NCBI GenBank assembly: GCA_017617435.1
Contig: JAFZWF010000019.1
Location: forward strand, 1 to 34,269
DNA length: 34,269 nt
DNA from: Bacilli bacterium
GTDB lineage: Bacteria > Bacillota_I > Bacilli_A > RF39 > UBA660
Direction of reading: 5' to 3'
Position numbers and translations under genes: made by a program. Within the stretch, counting starts at the first letter, position 1, and the number at the start of each line of letters is the position of its first letter. Below the pieces are notes generated by a model, which was not told the DNA's origin, searched no databases, and saw only the letters and a list, made by a program, of their open reading frames with translations. Positions 7,916-15,489 of the stretch are shown one piece after another.

Positions 7916-8599
7916 ATGAAAAAATATATCGCAGAATTTATTGGAACCTTTACATTAGTTTTATTTGGTACTGGAATTGCTGTTATTACTGGTGGACATC
8001 TTATTGCAACTGCTTTAGCATTTGGACTTGCAATTATTGCATCTGCTTATGTTATTGGAAATATTTCAGGTTGTCATGTTAACCCAGCTGTATCACTTTC
8101 TATGTTACTAAATGGTAAAATTACTGTTAAAGAATTTATTGGCTATGTAATTGGCCAAGTAGCTGGTGCATTTGCTGCAACTGGAGTTCTATATTATATT
8201 TTATCAACTACAATAATTGGAACTTCTTCACTTGGTGCAAACGGCTACGGTGAATTATCACTTGCTAATATTTCTTTATTAGGTGCATTTATTACTGAAA
8301 TCATTTTAACATTCATTTTCATTTATGCTGTTATTGGTGTTACAAGTGATGAAAAGAAATCAAATGTAGCTGGTATTGTAATAGGTATTACTTTAATGTT
8401 TGTACATTTACTTGGTATTGCTTTAACAGGAACATCTGTTAACCCAGCTAGAAGCTTAGCTCCAGCTGTAATCCAAGGTGGTGAAGCACTTAAACAAGTA
8501 TGGTTATTTATTCTTGCACCATTTGTTGGTTCTTTACTAGCAACTGTTGTATATAGATATTTAAATACTTCTGATACAAGTGCAAAAAAATCTAAATAA
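7916..8599 (+). CDS. aqpZ: Aquaporin Z-type water channel
   Basis: A 227-aa MIP-family channel with six membrane segments and both half-helix motifs, SGCHVNPAVS and GTSVNPARS. Residues that form the selectivity filter of water-specific AqpZ are present by alignment to its known sequence: Phe in TALAFGLA, His in FVHLLG, Thr and Arg around TSVNPAR. The loop residues that widen glycerol facilitators are not seen. It should pass water across the cytoplasmic membrane. The start is ATG 7916, 9 nt after AAAGGA; the GTG at 7910 is too close to that site. Synonymous codon choice is slightly less AT-rich than in its neighbours. It is a single-gene unit with two terminators. Confidence 0.95.
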   Translation: MKKYIAEFIGTFTLVLFGTGIAVITGGHLIATALAFGLAIIASAYVIGNISGCHVNPAVSLSMLLNGKITVKEFIGYVIGQVAGAFAATGVLYYILSTTIIGTSSLGANGYGELSLANISLLGAFITEIILTFIFIYAVIGVTSDEKKSNVAGIVIGITLMFVHLLGIALTGTSVNPARSLAPAVIQGGEALKQVWLFILAPFVGSLLATVVYRYLNTSDTSAKKSK

Positions 8600-8623
8600 A
8601 AAAGTGTTTTAAACACTTTTTTA
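8598..8623 (+). terminator. First terminator after aqpZ
   Basis: Stem AAAAAAGTG/CACTTTTTT with loop TTTTAAA, T-rich tail. Confidence 0.8.
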
Positions 8624-8630
8624 TTTTGCT

Positions 8631-8657
8631 AAAAAAATAGATGAAAATCTATTTTTT
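8631..8657 (+). terminator. Second, tandem terminator after aqpZ
   Basis: Stem AAAAAATAGAT/ATCTATTTTTT with loop GAAA, T tail. Tandem terminators suggest that read-through into the next gene is actively limited. Confidence 0.7.
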
Positions 8658-8679
8658 CTTTATTTACTTTATAGAATAA

Positions 8680-8688
8680 TGATATACT
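8680..8688 (+). promoter_or_regulatory. Extended -10 for the HerA-like gene
   Basis: TGA followed by TATACT (8683-8688), about 30 nt before the start. No good -35 is visible. Confidence 0.4.
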
Positions 8689-8717
8689 AGATATATAAAT
8701 AGTTAAGAGGTAATGTT

Positions 8718-10061
8718 ATGTTAAAAGACGGTAAAATTTTATTAGGAAAGAATAGTAAAAAAGAAGTGTATTTATATCCTTCAATGGCACAAAGACATGG
8801 TCTTATCACTGGAGCATCTGGTACAGGAAAAACTATTACATCTAAAGTAATGGCAGAAAGTTTTTCATCTCTTGGTGTTCCTGTATTTATGGCAGATGTA
8901 AAAGGTGACATAGCTGGAACTGCTGTTATTGGTGAGATGAATGAAAACATTTCTAAAAGAGTTAATGATTTAAAATTAAATGATTTTGAAGTTCAAGAAT
9001 TTCCTGTTAGATTTTTTGATGTGTTTGGGGATAAAGGGCATCATATAAGAGCTAGAATTCAAGATATAGGACCTGATATATTATCTATGATGCTTGGTTT
9101 AACTGAAGCTCAAGAAGGTATATTAAATATTATCTTTAGAATTGCTGAAGCTGAAAATATCGACATCGATGATTTAAAAGATTTAGAAAAATTCTTAAAC
9201 TATATAAGTGAACATAGAAAAGACTATATTTCTGATTATGGAAATATTACAACTCAAAGTGTTGGAGTAATTTTAAGAAGTTTAAATGTTCTTAAAAATC
9301 AAGGGGGAGAAAAGTTCTTTGGTGAACCAAGTTTTGATGTTAAAGATTTTGTTGCTAAAGACGTAAATGGAAAAGGTATTATTAATATACTTGATGCTGT
9401 TGAACTTTATAAGTCTCCTGATTTATATGCATCAGTTATGTTATTTTTAATGACATCACTATATAATTCTATGCCTGAAGTTGGAGATGTTGATGTACCA
9501 AAGATTGTTTTCTTCTTTGATGAATCATACTTCTTATTTAGAGAGATGCCATCTTATAGATTAAAACAAGTTGATAAAATTGTAAGACTTATAAGATCTA
9601 AAGGAATAGGTTTATATTTTATAAGTCACTATACAGTAGATATTCCTGAAACAATATTAAGTCAATTAAGTAACAGGGTACAGCATAATTTAAAAGCATA
9701 TACTCCAGCTGATCAAAAAATTGCCAAGTCTGCTGCAGATGCTTTTAGAGCAAACCCATCTTTTAAAACTTATGATGCTATTTTAGAACTTGCAACTGGT
9801 GAAGCACTAGTAAGTTGTTTAACTGAAAAAGGAGATCCTGAAGTAGTCGAAAGAGTTATGATCCTTCCACCACAAAGTAGAATTGGTGTTATTGATGATA
9901 TGACAAGAACTAAAATAATTAATCAAAGCCCACTTTGTGAAAAATATGATGGTGAAGTTGAAGACGACGAATCAGCTTATGAAGTTCTTGGCAAAAGATT
10001 AGATGAAGAAAAAGCTGAAAAAGAAAGAATAGAGCAAGAAAAAGAACAGTTATGGTTATAA
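8718..10061 (+). CDS. HerA/DUF853-type P-loop ATPase, C terminus shifted out of frame
   Basis: The product is 447 aa in this frame. It has Walker A GASGTGKT (about residues 33-40), a DVKGD motif, a Walker B FFFDESYFLF (about 264-273) and the sensor-like ISHYTVDIPETIL. These mark the DUF853 branch of HerA/FtsK-type ATPases (E. coli YjgR relatives), probable DNA-translocating or helicase-like enzymes of unsettled function. The family usually reads FFFDEAHLLF; here Ala-His is Ser-Tyr. The charged tail EKERIEQEKEQ then meets a stop. The next 28 codons of the family's C-terminal signature follow in the +1 frame (10060-10146) right up to the terminator, so the gene carries either a one-base insertion or a recoding event. 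The start is ATG 8718 after AAGAGGTAA. Confidence 0.85.
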   Translation: MLKDGKILLGKNSKKEVYLYPSMAQRHGLITGASGTGKTITSKVMAESFSSLGVPVFMADVKGDIAGTAVIGEMNENISKRVNDLKLNDFEVQEFPVRFFDVFGDKGHHIRARIQDIGPDILSMMLGLTEAQEGILNIIFRIAEAENIDIDDLKDLEKFLNYISEHRKDYISDYGNITTQSVGVILRSLNVLKNQGGEKFFGEPSFDVKDFVAKDVNGKGIINILDAVELYKSPDLYASVMLFLMTSLYNSMPEVGDVDVPKIVFFFDESYFLFREMPSYRLKQVDKIVRLIRSKGIGLYFISHYTVDIPETILSQLSNRVQHNLKAYTPADQKIAKSAADAFRANPSFKTYDAILELATGEALVSCLTEKGDPEVVERVMILPPQSRIGVIDDMTRTKIINQSPLCEKYDGEVEDDESAYEVLGKRLDEEKAEKERIEQEKEQLWL

Positions 10062-10146
10062 AACAAGCAAAAGAGTTTCTAATAGAGTTCAAAGTTTCTT
10101 CTTAACAAAAGCTCTTAATTCTTTATGGAAAAAAATATTTAAATAA
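10033..10146 (+). other. +1-frame continuation of the HerA-like gene
   Basis: After the stop at 10059-10061, the +1 frame encodes KTSKRVSNRVQSFF and a further 14 residues before TAA at 10144-10146. Basic, Ser/Arg-rich ends of this type (KTSKRV... then a hydrophobic amphipathic stretch) are characteristic of DUF853 proteins. In that frame the nearest upstream stop is at 10030-10032, so the shift must happen between 10033 and 10059. The five-A run in CAAGAAAAAGAAC (10037-10049) is the simplest site: one A fewer would join the frames. Confidence 0.75.
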
Positions 10147-10175
10147 GAAAGTGAATTAACACTTTCTTTTATTTT
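10147..10175 (+). terminator. Terminator of the HerA-like gene
   Basis: Stem GAAAGTG/CACTTTC (10147-10153 and 10160-10166) with loop AATTAA and a T-rich tail. It begins one base after the stop of the +1 frame, supporting that frame as the true end. Confidence 0.8.
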
Positions 10176-10184
10176 TGGTATAAT
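10157..10184 (+). promoter_or_regulatory. Promoter of the XRE/DUF4097 operon
   Basis: TTAACA (10157-10162), 16-nt spacer, TATAAT (10179-10184). It overlaps the preceding terminator and leaves a leader of about 100 nt before the start codon. Confidence 0.55.
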
Positions 10185-10215
10185 ATACCTATAAAATATA
10201 TAAAATGTAAACTAT

Positions 10216-10254
10216 AGTTGCGTAATTTCCAATGTTAATTGGTAGTGCGCAACT
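10216..10254 (+). promoter_or_regulatory. Structured leader hairpin upstream of the XRE regulator
   Basis: Outer arms AGTTGCG (10216-10222) and CGCAACT (10248-10254) enclose inner arms CCAAT and ATTGG with a GTTA loop. Six T follow shortly after (10259-10264). It may be a leader attenuator or an operator for a dimeric regulator. Confidence 0.5.
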
Positions 10255-10295
10255 GATATTTTTTGTATGATGTTGGCATGAAAGGAGAAAAAATT

Positions 10296-10952
10296 ATGAC
10301 ATTAGGTGAAAGACTAGCGAAGTTAAGAAAGGAAAAAGGTTTATCTCAAGAAGATGTAGCAGATAGAATTAATGTTACTAGACAAACAGTATCAAAGTGG
10401 GAGCTTGATCAATCACTTCCTGATTTTGATAAAATTATTCCACTTTGTAAACTATATAATATATCTTCTGATGAACTATTAACTGGTAATATTGAAAAGC
10501 AAGAAGAAGGAGATTTAAGTGATGTTAATAGTGAAAGAGCTATTGAGGTAAGAAGAAAGAAAGCTATTACTGTTAGTATAAGTTTATTACTTTTTGTTTT
10601 GTCAATTATATGGGTTATAGCTATTGATGAACTTTTTGATGCTTCAGATGCATTATTAGTTGGAGGATTCTTTATATTAGGAATATTAGGTGTTATCAAT
10701 TTAATAATTGGTTTTGCATCTTTACCTAAATTAAATTATAAAGAAAAAGAAAAAATCAAAAAAAGTAAGAGTAAAGAACATGCAGCAATTGATAGTATAC
10801 TTTGTTTGTTAACTTTAACAATATATTTACTTGTAAGTTTTAAAACTGGTGCATGGGGTATTACTTGGATCATTTGGATTATATTTGCTTTAGTAAAACA
10901 AATAATTCATTTGATTTTAGGATTTGATGATGGAGATGAATGTGATGAATAA
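10296..10952 (+). CDS. XRE-family regulator with C-terminal membrane domain
   Basis: Residues 1-65 form a Cro/C1-type helix-turn-helix (LGERLAKLRKEKGLSQ, then VTRQTVSKWE). The remainder holds about four hydrophobic segments in two pairs, the first around ITVSISLLLFVLSIIWVIAI, with a charged linker rich in Lys between them and an acidic end. This is a membrane-bound one-component regulator. The start is ATG 10296 with AAAGGAG just upstream; earlier in-frame starts fall before that site. Its stop overlaps the next start by 8 nt. Together with the DUF4097 partner this resembles envelope-stress modules in which a membrane sensor is made with a LiaG/DUF4097-type surface protein (inference). Confidence 0.85.
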   Translation: MTLGERLAKLRKEKGLSQEDVADRINVTRQTVSKWELDQSLPDFDKIIPLCKLYNISSDELLTGNIEKQEEGDLSDVNSERAIEVRRKKAITVSISLLLFVLSIIWVIAIDELFDASDALLVGGFFILGILGVINLIIGFASLPKLNYKEKEKIKKSKSKEHAAIDSILCLLTLTIYLLVSFKTGAWGITWIIWIIFALVKQIIHLILGFDDGDECDE

Positions 10953-11766
10953 TAAAGCAAGTACAGTAGTATTAATATGTTTACTTTCCATTTTAATATT
11001 TGTTTTAGGATATATATTAATATATGGAATTAAAGAAGGTGGATTTAAAAATAAAAAAGCTAAGTTACTACTTAGTGAAACTTATTCACTTGATGAAATT
11101 GAAAAAATAAGTGTTACAACAAGATCTAGTGATATTATTTTTAAAGAATCTGAAGATGATAAAGTTTATGTTGATATTTATGCTGTTAAAAAAGATGATG
11201 TTTCTTCTACTATTGAAGATGGAGAATTAAAAATTGTATCTAAAGCTAAATTAAATTTCTGTTTTATGTGCTTTAGATCTGGAAGTCAAAAAGTTGAAAT
11301 TAAACTTCCTAAATCTTTTGAAGGTTCTATTAAAACATCAGCAAAAAGTGGAGATTTAATAATCCCAAGTTATAAAAATGTTAATTTAACTGCTGATGCA
11401 AAAAGTGGAGATGTTTCAATTGGAAATGTTAAAAATGCAACAATAAATCTTACTTCTGGTGATATTGAAATTAAGAAAGTTCAAACTGCAAATATCAGAA
11501 CAACAAGTGGAGATATTGAAATTGACAATGTTGAAAATAAAGTAGATATCAAAGTAACTAGTGGAGATGTTGATATTGATAATTTTGATATTAAAGCTAA
11601 CTCATCTATAAAAGCAACAAGTGGAGATATAGAGATAAGAAATCTTTCCAATGCATTTGTTAACACTAGTGTTAAGTCAGGTGATGTAAAAGTAAATGGT
11701 TCAGATCGAACTGCTGAATACGAACTTGATATAACAGTAACTTCTGGTGATATAAAAATAAATTAA
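10945..11766 (+). CDS. DUF4097 (LiaG-like) membrane-anchored beta-repeat protein
   Basis: The product is 273 aa. An N-terminal signal anchor (VVLICLLSILIFVLGYILI) is followed by an extracytoplasmic domain that builds into eight copies of a [KT]SGD[ILV]xI motif (KSGDLII, KSGDVSI, TSGDIEI twice, TSGDVDI, TSGDIEI, KSGDVKV, TSGDIKI). Such repeats form a right-handed beta-helix in DUF4097 'putative adhesin' proteins. A CFMCF cysteine pair precedes the repeats. The start ATG 10945 overlaps the regulator stop. The role is probably in sensing or buffering envelope stress with the upstream regulator. The protein stops right after the last repeat, with no extra cap. Confidence 0.87.
   Translation: MNNKASTVVLICLLSILIFVLGYILIYGIKEGGFKNKKAKLLLSETYSLDEIEKISVTTRSSDIIFKESEDDKVYVDIYAVKKDDVSSTIEDGELKIVSKAKLNFCFMCFRSGSQKVEIKLPKSFEGSIKTSAKSGDLIIPSYKNVNLTADAKSGDVSIGNVKNATINLTSGDIEIKKVQTANIRTTSGDIEIDNVENKVDIKVTSGDVDIDNFDIKANSSIKATSGDIEIRNLSNAFVNTSVKSGDVKVNGSDRTAEYELDITVTSGDIKIN
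11341..11766 (+). repeat. In-gene repeats encoding [KT]SGD[ILV]xI
   Basis: Eight degenerate copies of a short motif (DNA core AGTGGAGATATTGAAATT) spaced mostly 15-22 codons apart. They reflect the protein beta-helix and are diverged at DNA level, so recent slippage is unlikely. Confidence 0.8.
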
Positions 11767-11792
11767 GTAGGTTATAATAACTTACTTTTTTT
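11764..11792 (+). terminator. Terminator of the XRE/DUF4097 operon
   Basis: An imperfect stem AAGTAGGTTAT/ATAACTTACTT (one mismatch) is followed by T to 11792. Confidence 0.65.
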
Positions 11793-11849
11793 AATATATT
11801 TTTTATATAAAACATATATTATTAAAACGAATATTTATACGAGTTTTAA

Positions 11850-11879
11850 TTGACAATTAATACTTAAAGTAAGTATAAT
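11850..11879 (+). promoter_or_regulatory. Full-consensus sigma-A promoter
   Basis: TTGACA (11850-11855), 18-nt spacer, TATAAT (11874-11879): both hexamers match consensus exactly. This is the best promoter in the window by that criterion. Confidence 0.85.
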
Positions 11880-11912
11880 AAATGTATAAAAATGAAATTG
11901 GAGGAGTAAGTT

Positions 11913-12416
11913 ATGGCTGAAAGCAAAAAATCAAAATTAGAATTCAAAATTGAGAAAGGAAGATTTTTCGCAATCCTATTTGCAGCATTCACAATCATGA
12001 TGATGCTATATGACTGGCTTAAATTTGAAGCTTGGGGATCTAGCATTAAATATGGTATTTTCCATTCAAATATGTTTGATGCAAATGCATGTTTAGGACT
12101 TGCTAAAGTATTTACAATTATTGGTTTAGTTGTTGGTATTTTATATATCATTGCTTTAGTAATTAATTTTGAAAAATTAGTTCCAGGTCTTAAAAAATTC
12201 AAATTTGGATTCTATAGATTATTTGGTCTTGTTTACTACGGATTAATTTGTTTAGCTGGATTATTCTATATTATTGGATGCATTTCAGAAAGCGGAGTTG
12301 TTCCAACATTCTCTGGAATCGTTCTATTCATTATGATGATCTTCGCTGTTCTTAAATATGCTGTACCAGCAATGTTTAAAGTAGTAGAAAAGAAATTTAC
12401 ATTCACTATTGAATAA
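11913..12416 (+). CDS. Four-helix integral membrane protein of unknown function, probably highly expressed
   Basis: The product is 167 aa. A short charged N terminus (MAESKKSKLEFKIEKG) is followed by four predicted membrane helices around residues 18-34, 65-83, 101-122 and 131-152, with a hydrophilic loop after the first. I do not recognise the family. A full-consensus promoter, a strong GGAGGAG site and codons ending in C (TTC, ATC) more often than in neighbouring genes suggest high expression. It is a single-gene unit with a strong terminator. No catalytic motif is visible; a structural or small-molecule-handling role cannot be told apart from sequence. Confidence 0.8.
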   Translation: MAESKKSKLEFKIEKGRFFAILFAAFTIMMMLYDWLKFEAWGSSIKYGIFHSNMFDANACLGLAKVFTIIGLVVGILYIIALVINFEKLVPGLKKFKFGFYRLFGLVYYGLICLAGLFYIIGCISESGVVPTFSGIVLFIMMIFAVLKYAVPAMFKVVEKKFTFTIE

Positions 12417-12424
12417 TAGATAAT

Positions 12425-12454
12425 AAAAAACAAGTTTTAAAACTTGTTTTTTTT
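12425..12454 (+). terminator. Rho-independent terminator
   Basis: Stem AAAAAACAAGTT/AACTTGTTTTTT with loop TTAA, T tail. Confidence 0.85.
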
Positions 12455-12489
12455 ATGCCTGTATGAAATAATTTAAAAGGTGGATATAT

Positions 12490-13197
12490 ATGAAAAAAAA
12501 TTTATTATTAATGTGTTTGTTTATAATTTTGATTTGTGGGTGCGATACAAAAAAAGAAAAACAAATTAAAAAGGATGATATAAGTAAAATAGAAGAAAAA
12601 ACTGAAATAATTGAAGAACCAAAATACGTTGATGATAATCCGATAAAAATTGCCTTTTATAATAAAAATGGTTATGTTTTATCACTTGCAAAAGGATATA
12701 GTGGACCAATAAATATAAAAAAGGACATAACTACATTTCAAGTATTCTTTTCTAATGATGAAGAAGTTAGATTTTCTAATATGAAATTTGGTGAATATTT
12801 TTATAATACATTTAATGAGATTAATCCAGAAAAAAAATATAAAATAGGTTTTAATTTATCTTATGATTTAAATGATGGAACTCATATTTCGCAAAATATT
12901 TTTGGCCCTTCAACGACTCAAACTAATTATGATTATATTGAAGTATATTTATATGATTCATATAAACATAGAAATGATTCGTTTTATTCTCACATTGAAG
13001 AGTATGAATTTAATGACGAAACATTAATGACATCTATTAAACTTACTGCAGGAAGCAAATTTAATGATATATCATCCAAAGTAATCTTAACTGTTTTTAC
13101 TTATGATGAAGATGATTTTGATGAAGAAACTAATGAGTATCGTGGAATTAGTAAATATTCTCTAGAGATTAGTAATTCAAACAAAAGTTATGAATAA
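12490..13197 (+). CDS. Putative lipoprotein of unknown function
   Basis: The product is 235 aa. A lysine start and hydrophobic core (NLLLMCLFIILI) end in a lipobox-like ICGC, with Cys18 the likely lipidated residue; C16 at position -2 is unusual but tolerated. A charged linker (KKEKQIKKDDISKIEEK) leads to a domain of about 170 residues rich in aromatic and beta-strand patterns, with an acidic stretch DEDDFDEETNEY near the end. No known fold was recognised. It should be anchored on the outer face of the cytoplasmic membrane. The ribosome binding site is AAGGTGG. It stands alone between two terminators. Confidence 0.78.
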   Translation: MKKNLLLMCLFIILICGCDTKKEKQIKKDDISKIEEKTEIIEEPKYVDDNPIKIAFYNKNGYVLSLAKGYSGPINIKKDITTFQVFFSNDEEVRFSNMKFGEYFYNTFNEINPEKKYKIGFNLSYDLNDGTHISQNIFGPSTTQTNYDYIEVYLYDSYKHRNDSFYSHIEEYEFNDETLMTSIKLTAGSKFNDISSKVILTVFTYDEDDFDEETNEYRGISKYSLEISNSNKSYE

Positions 13198-13198
13198 T

Positions 13199-13229
13199 AA
13201 AATTGATGTAAAGCACATCAATTTTTTTT
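13199..13229 (+). terminator. Rho-independent terminator
   Basis: Stem AAAATTGATGT/ACATCAATTTT with loop AAAGC, then T. Confidence 0.85.
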
Positions 13230-13237
13230 GTGCTTCA

Positions 13238-13246
13238 TGATATACT
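13238..13246 (+). promoter_or_regulatory. Extended -10 for tex
   Basis: TGA followed by TATACT (13241-13246), 27 nt before the tex start. No clear -35. Confidence 0.45.
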
Positions 13247-13273
13247 TAAAAGGTATGATGAAAGGATTTTTAT

Positions 13274-15415
13274 ATGAACGAAGTAATAATTAATGAAGTT
13301 AGTAATATATTAAATATCAAACCAAAACAGATAGAAGCTGTTATTAAACTTTTAAGTGAGGGAGCAACTATACCTTTTATAGCAAGGTACCGTAAAGAGG
13401 TAACTGGTTATTTAAATGAAGACGAAATAAGAACTATTCATGAGTCTTATGATTATCAAGTTAATTTAGCTGATAGAAAAGAAAATGTTATAAAATTAAT
13501 TGATGAGAAGAAAATGTTAACTGATGAGATAAAACAAGCTATCTTAGCATGTACAAAAATAAGTGAAGTTGATAATATTTACGAACCATTTAAAGAAGAA
13601 AGAAAAACCAAAGGAACAGAAGCTATAAAATTAGGATTAGAACCACTTGCTAATTTGATTATGAAATTTCCAAAGGAAAATAAAGATGTACTTGCAAAAC
13701 CTTTCTTAACTGATAAGGTTAAAACTATAGATGAAGCTATTACAAATGCAGGATATATTATTGCGGATAAAATTAATACTAATATTGCATTTAGAGACTA
13801 TATAACAGAAAATACGAAAAAATTTGGTTTTGTTGAAACTAAAGTTAAGAAGAATGCAGAAGACGAAAATAAATTATATGAAATTTACTATAATTTTAAA
13901 GAAAAAATATCAAAAATAAAAAGTTATCAAGTTCTAGCAATAAATCGTGCAACAAAAGAAAAAGTTATTACTTATAATATTGAAAATGATCATAATAGAA
14001 TGATAGATTATTTAAAAAGTAAAATACTTGGTAATAAAGAATTTCCATTAAGAAGTGATTATGAAATTTTTATTGAAGATGCATATAAGAGGTTAATGTT
14101 TCCAAGTATAGAAAGAAATATTAAATCTGAATTATTTGATAAAGCTAGTCAAGATGGAATAAAAGAGTTTGGTATAAACCTTGAAAATTTATTACTAACT
14201 CCACCTATTAAAGAAGCTGTTGTTTTAGGATTTGATCCAGCATTTAGAACAGGTTGTAAACTTGCTGTTGTTTCTCCACAAGGATCTGTTTTAGAAATCG
14301 GTGTTATATATCCACATGAACCAAAAAATGACAAGGATGGTTCTGAGAAAAAACTTTTAGAATTAATAAAAAAACATAATGTATCTATAATAGCTATTGG
14401 TAACGGAACCGCATCTAGAGAAAGTGAAAGTTTTGTTGCTGAGGTAATAAAGAAAAACAATTTAGATACAAAGTTTGTTATTGTTAGTGAAGCTGGTGCT
14501 TCAGTATATTCTGCATCAGAACTTGCAAAAAAAGAATTCCCAGATTATTCTGTTGAACAAAGAAGCGCAGTTTCGATTGCAAGAAGACTTCAAGATGCAT
14601 TATCAGAGCTTGTTAAAATTGATCCAAAATCTATTGGTATAGGCTTATACCAACACGATTTAAAACCTAAAGAACTTGATGAAGAACTTGATTATGTTGT
14701 AAGTAAAATTGTTAACCAAGTAGGAGTTAATATAAATAATGCAAGTGAGAGTTTGCTTTCACATGTCTCTGGTTTAGATAAAAAAGCAATAAAAGGAATT
14801 CTTGAATATAAAAACGAGAAAGGTAAGATTGTAGAAAGAAAAGAACTTGAGAAAATTAAAGGGATAAACTCACATGTTTATGAACAGTGTGCTGGTTTCT
14901 TAAGAGTTCTTGAAGGTAATAATCCACTTGATAAAACAAATATTCATCCAGAAGATTATGAACTTGTTAATAATATAATTAAAGATATAAATTTTGATTT
15001 ATCATTAATAGGTAAAGAAGAGGGAAAAGAAATACTTGACAAAATTGATGATAAATTAATACTTAATAAATATAATATTTCTGAAGATAAACTTAATATG
15101 ATAAAAGAAAATTTAATTAGTGGAATAATTGATCCAAGAAGTGAAATTAAAAAAGTCACTTTAAAAGGTGATGTTCTTTCAATTGATGATTTAGAAGAAG
15201 GAATGGAACTCGAAGGTACAGTTAGAAACGTTCTTCCATTTGGTGCATTTATAGATATTGGTCTTCATGATGATGCACTACTACATATATCAAAAATGAG
15301 TAAAGAATTTGTATCACACCCTAATGAAATATTAAAAGTAGGGGACATAATTCAGGTATATGTTTCTGATATTGATAAAGAAAAACAAAGGGTAGGTTTA
15401 AGTTTAATAAAATAA
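13274..15415 (+). CDS. tex: Tex transcription accessory / RNA-binding protein
   Basis: The 713-aa product has the full Tex layout. An N-terminal helical region contains the conserved IPFIARYRKE. A central YqgF/RNase H-like fold begins near residue 316 (LGFDPAFRTGCK, NGTASRE). Helix-hairpin-helix segments lie around residues 480-560 (VNNASESLLSHVSGL-type, here VNINNASESLLSHVSGLD). A C-terminal S1 RNA-binding domain (about 640-713) has PFGAFIDIG and LLHIS. Tex binds nucleic acids and is linked to transcription and stress survival. The length is close to other Tex proteins. The start is ATG 13274 after GAAAGGA. It is probably a single-gene unit. Confidence 0.96.
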   Translation: MNEVIINEVSNILNIKPKQIEAVIKLLSEGATIPFIARYRKEVTGYLNEDEIRTIHESYDYQVNLADRKENVIKLIDEKKMLTDEIKQAILACTKISEVDNIYEPFKEERKTKGTEAIKLGLEPLANLIMKFPKENKDVLAKPFLTDKVKTIDEAITNAGYIIADKINTNIAFRDYITENTKKFGFVETKVKKNAEDENKLYEIYYNFKEKISKIKSYQVLAINRATKEKVITYNIENDHNRMIDYLKSKILGNKEFPLRSDYEIFIEDAYKRLMFPSIERNIKSELFDKASQDGIKEFGINLENLLLTPPIKEAVVLGFDPAFRTGCKLAVVSPQGSVLEIGVIYPHEPKNDKDGSEKKLLELIKKHNVSIIAIGNGTASRESESFVAEVIKKNNLDTKFVIVSEAGASVYSASELAKKEFPDYSVEQRSAVSIARRLQDALSELVKIDPKSIGIGLYQHDLKPKELDEELDYVVSKIVNQVGVNINNASESLLSHVSGLDKKAIKGILEYKNEKGKIVERKELEKIKGINSHVYEQCAGFLRVLEGNNPLDKTNIHPEDYELVNNIIKDINFDLSLIGKEEGKEILDKIDDKLILNKYNISEDKLNMIKENLISGIIDPRSEIKKVTLKGDVLSIDDLEEGMELEGTVRNVLPFGAFIDIGLHDDALLHISKMSKEFVSHPNEILKVGDIIQVYVSDIDKEKQRVGLSLIK

Positions 15416-15428
15416 TTTAATATATATA

Positions 15429-15457
15429 TTTACAACTTAAAGTATCTTTATTATAAT
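15429..15457 (+). promoter_or_regulatory. Promoter of the second HTH-metallophosphoesterase
   Basis: TTTACA (15429-15434), 17-nt spacer, TATAAT (15452-15457). A second TATAAT lies at 15470-15475, too near the start to be the main -10. Confidence 0.65.
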
Positions 15458-15489
15458 GAAAATGTAGGTATAATCTTGGCGGGGGATTT

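Noticed and set aside
8323-8616. Minus-strand open frame under the end of aqpZ
   Set aside because: It runs through the aqpZ terminator and coding region with no promoter or ribosome binding site; a shadow frame.
10216-10254. Nested hairpin as a known riboswitch or T-box
   Set aside because: It is too short and has none of the conserved core elements of the classes I know; kept only as an unnamed leader structure.
11341-11766. Repeated short motif as a CRISPR-like array
   Set aside because: The repeats are diverged, in frame and encode the DUF4097 SGD motif; there are no uniform spacers.
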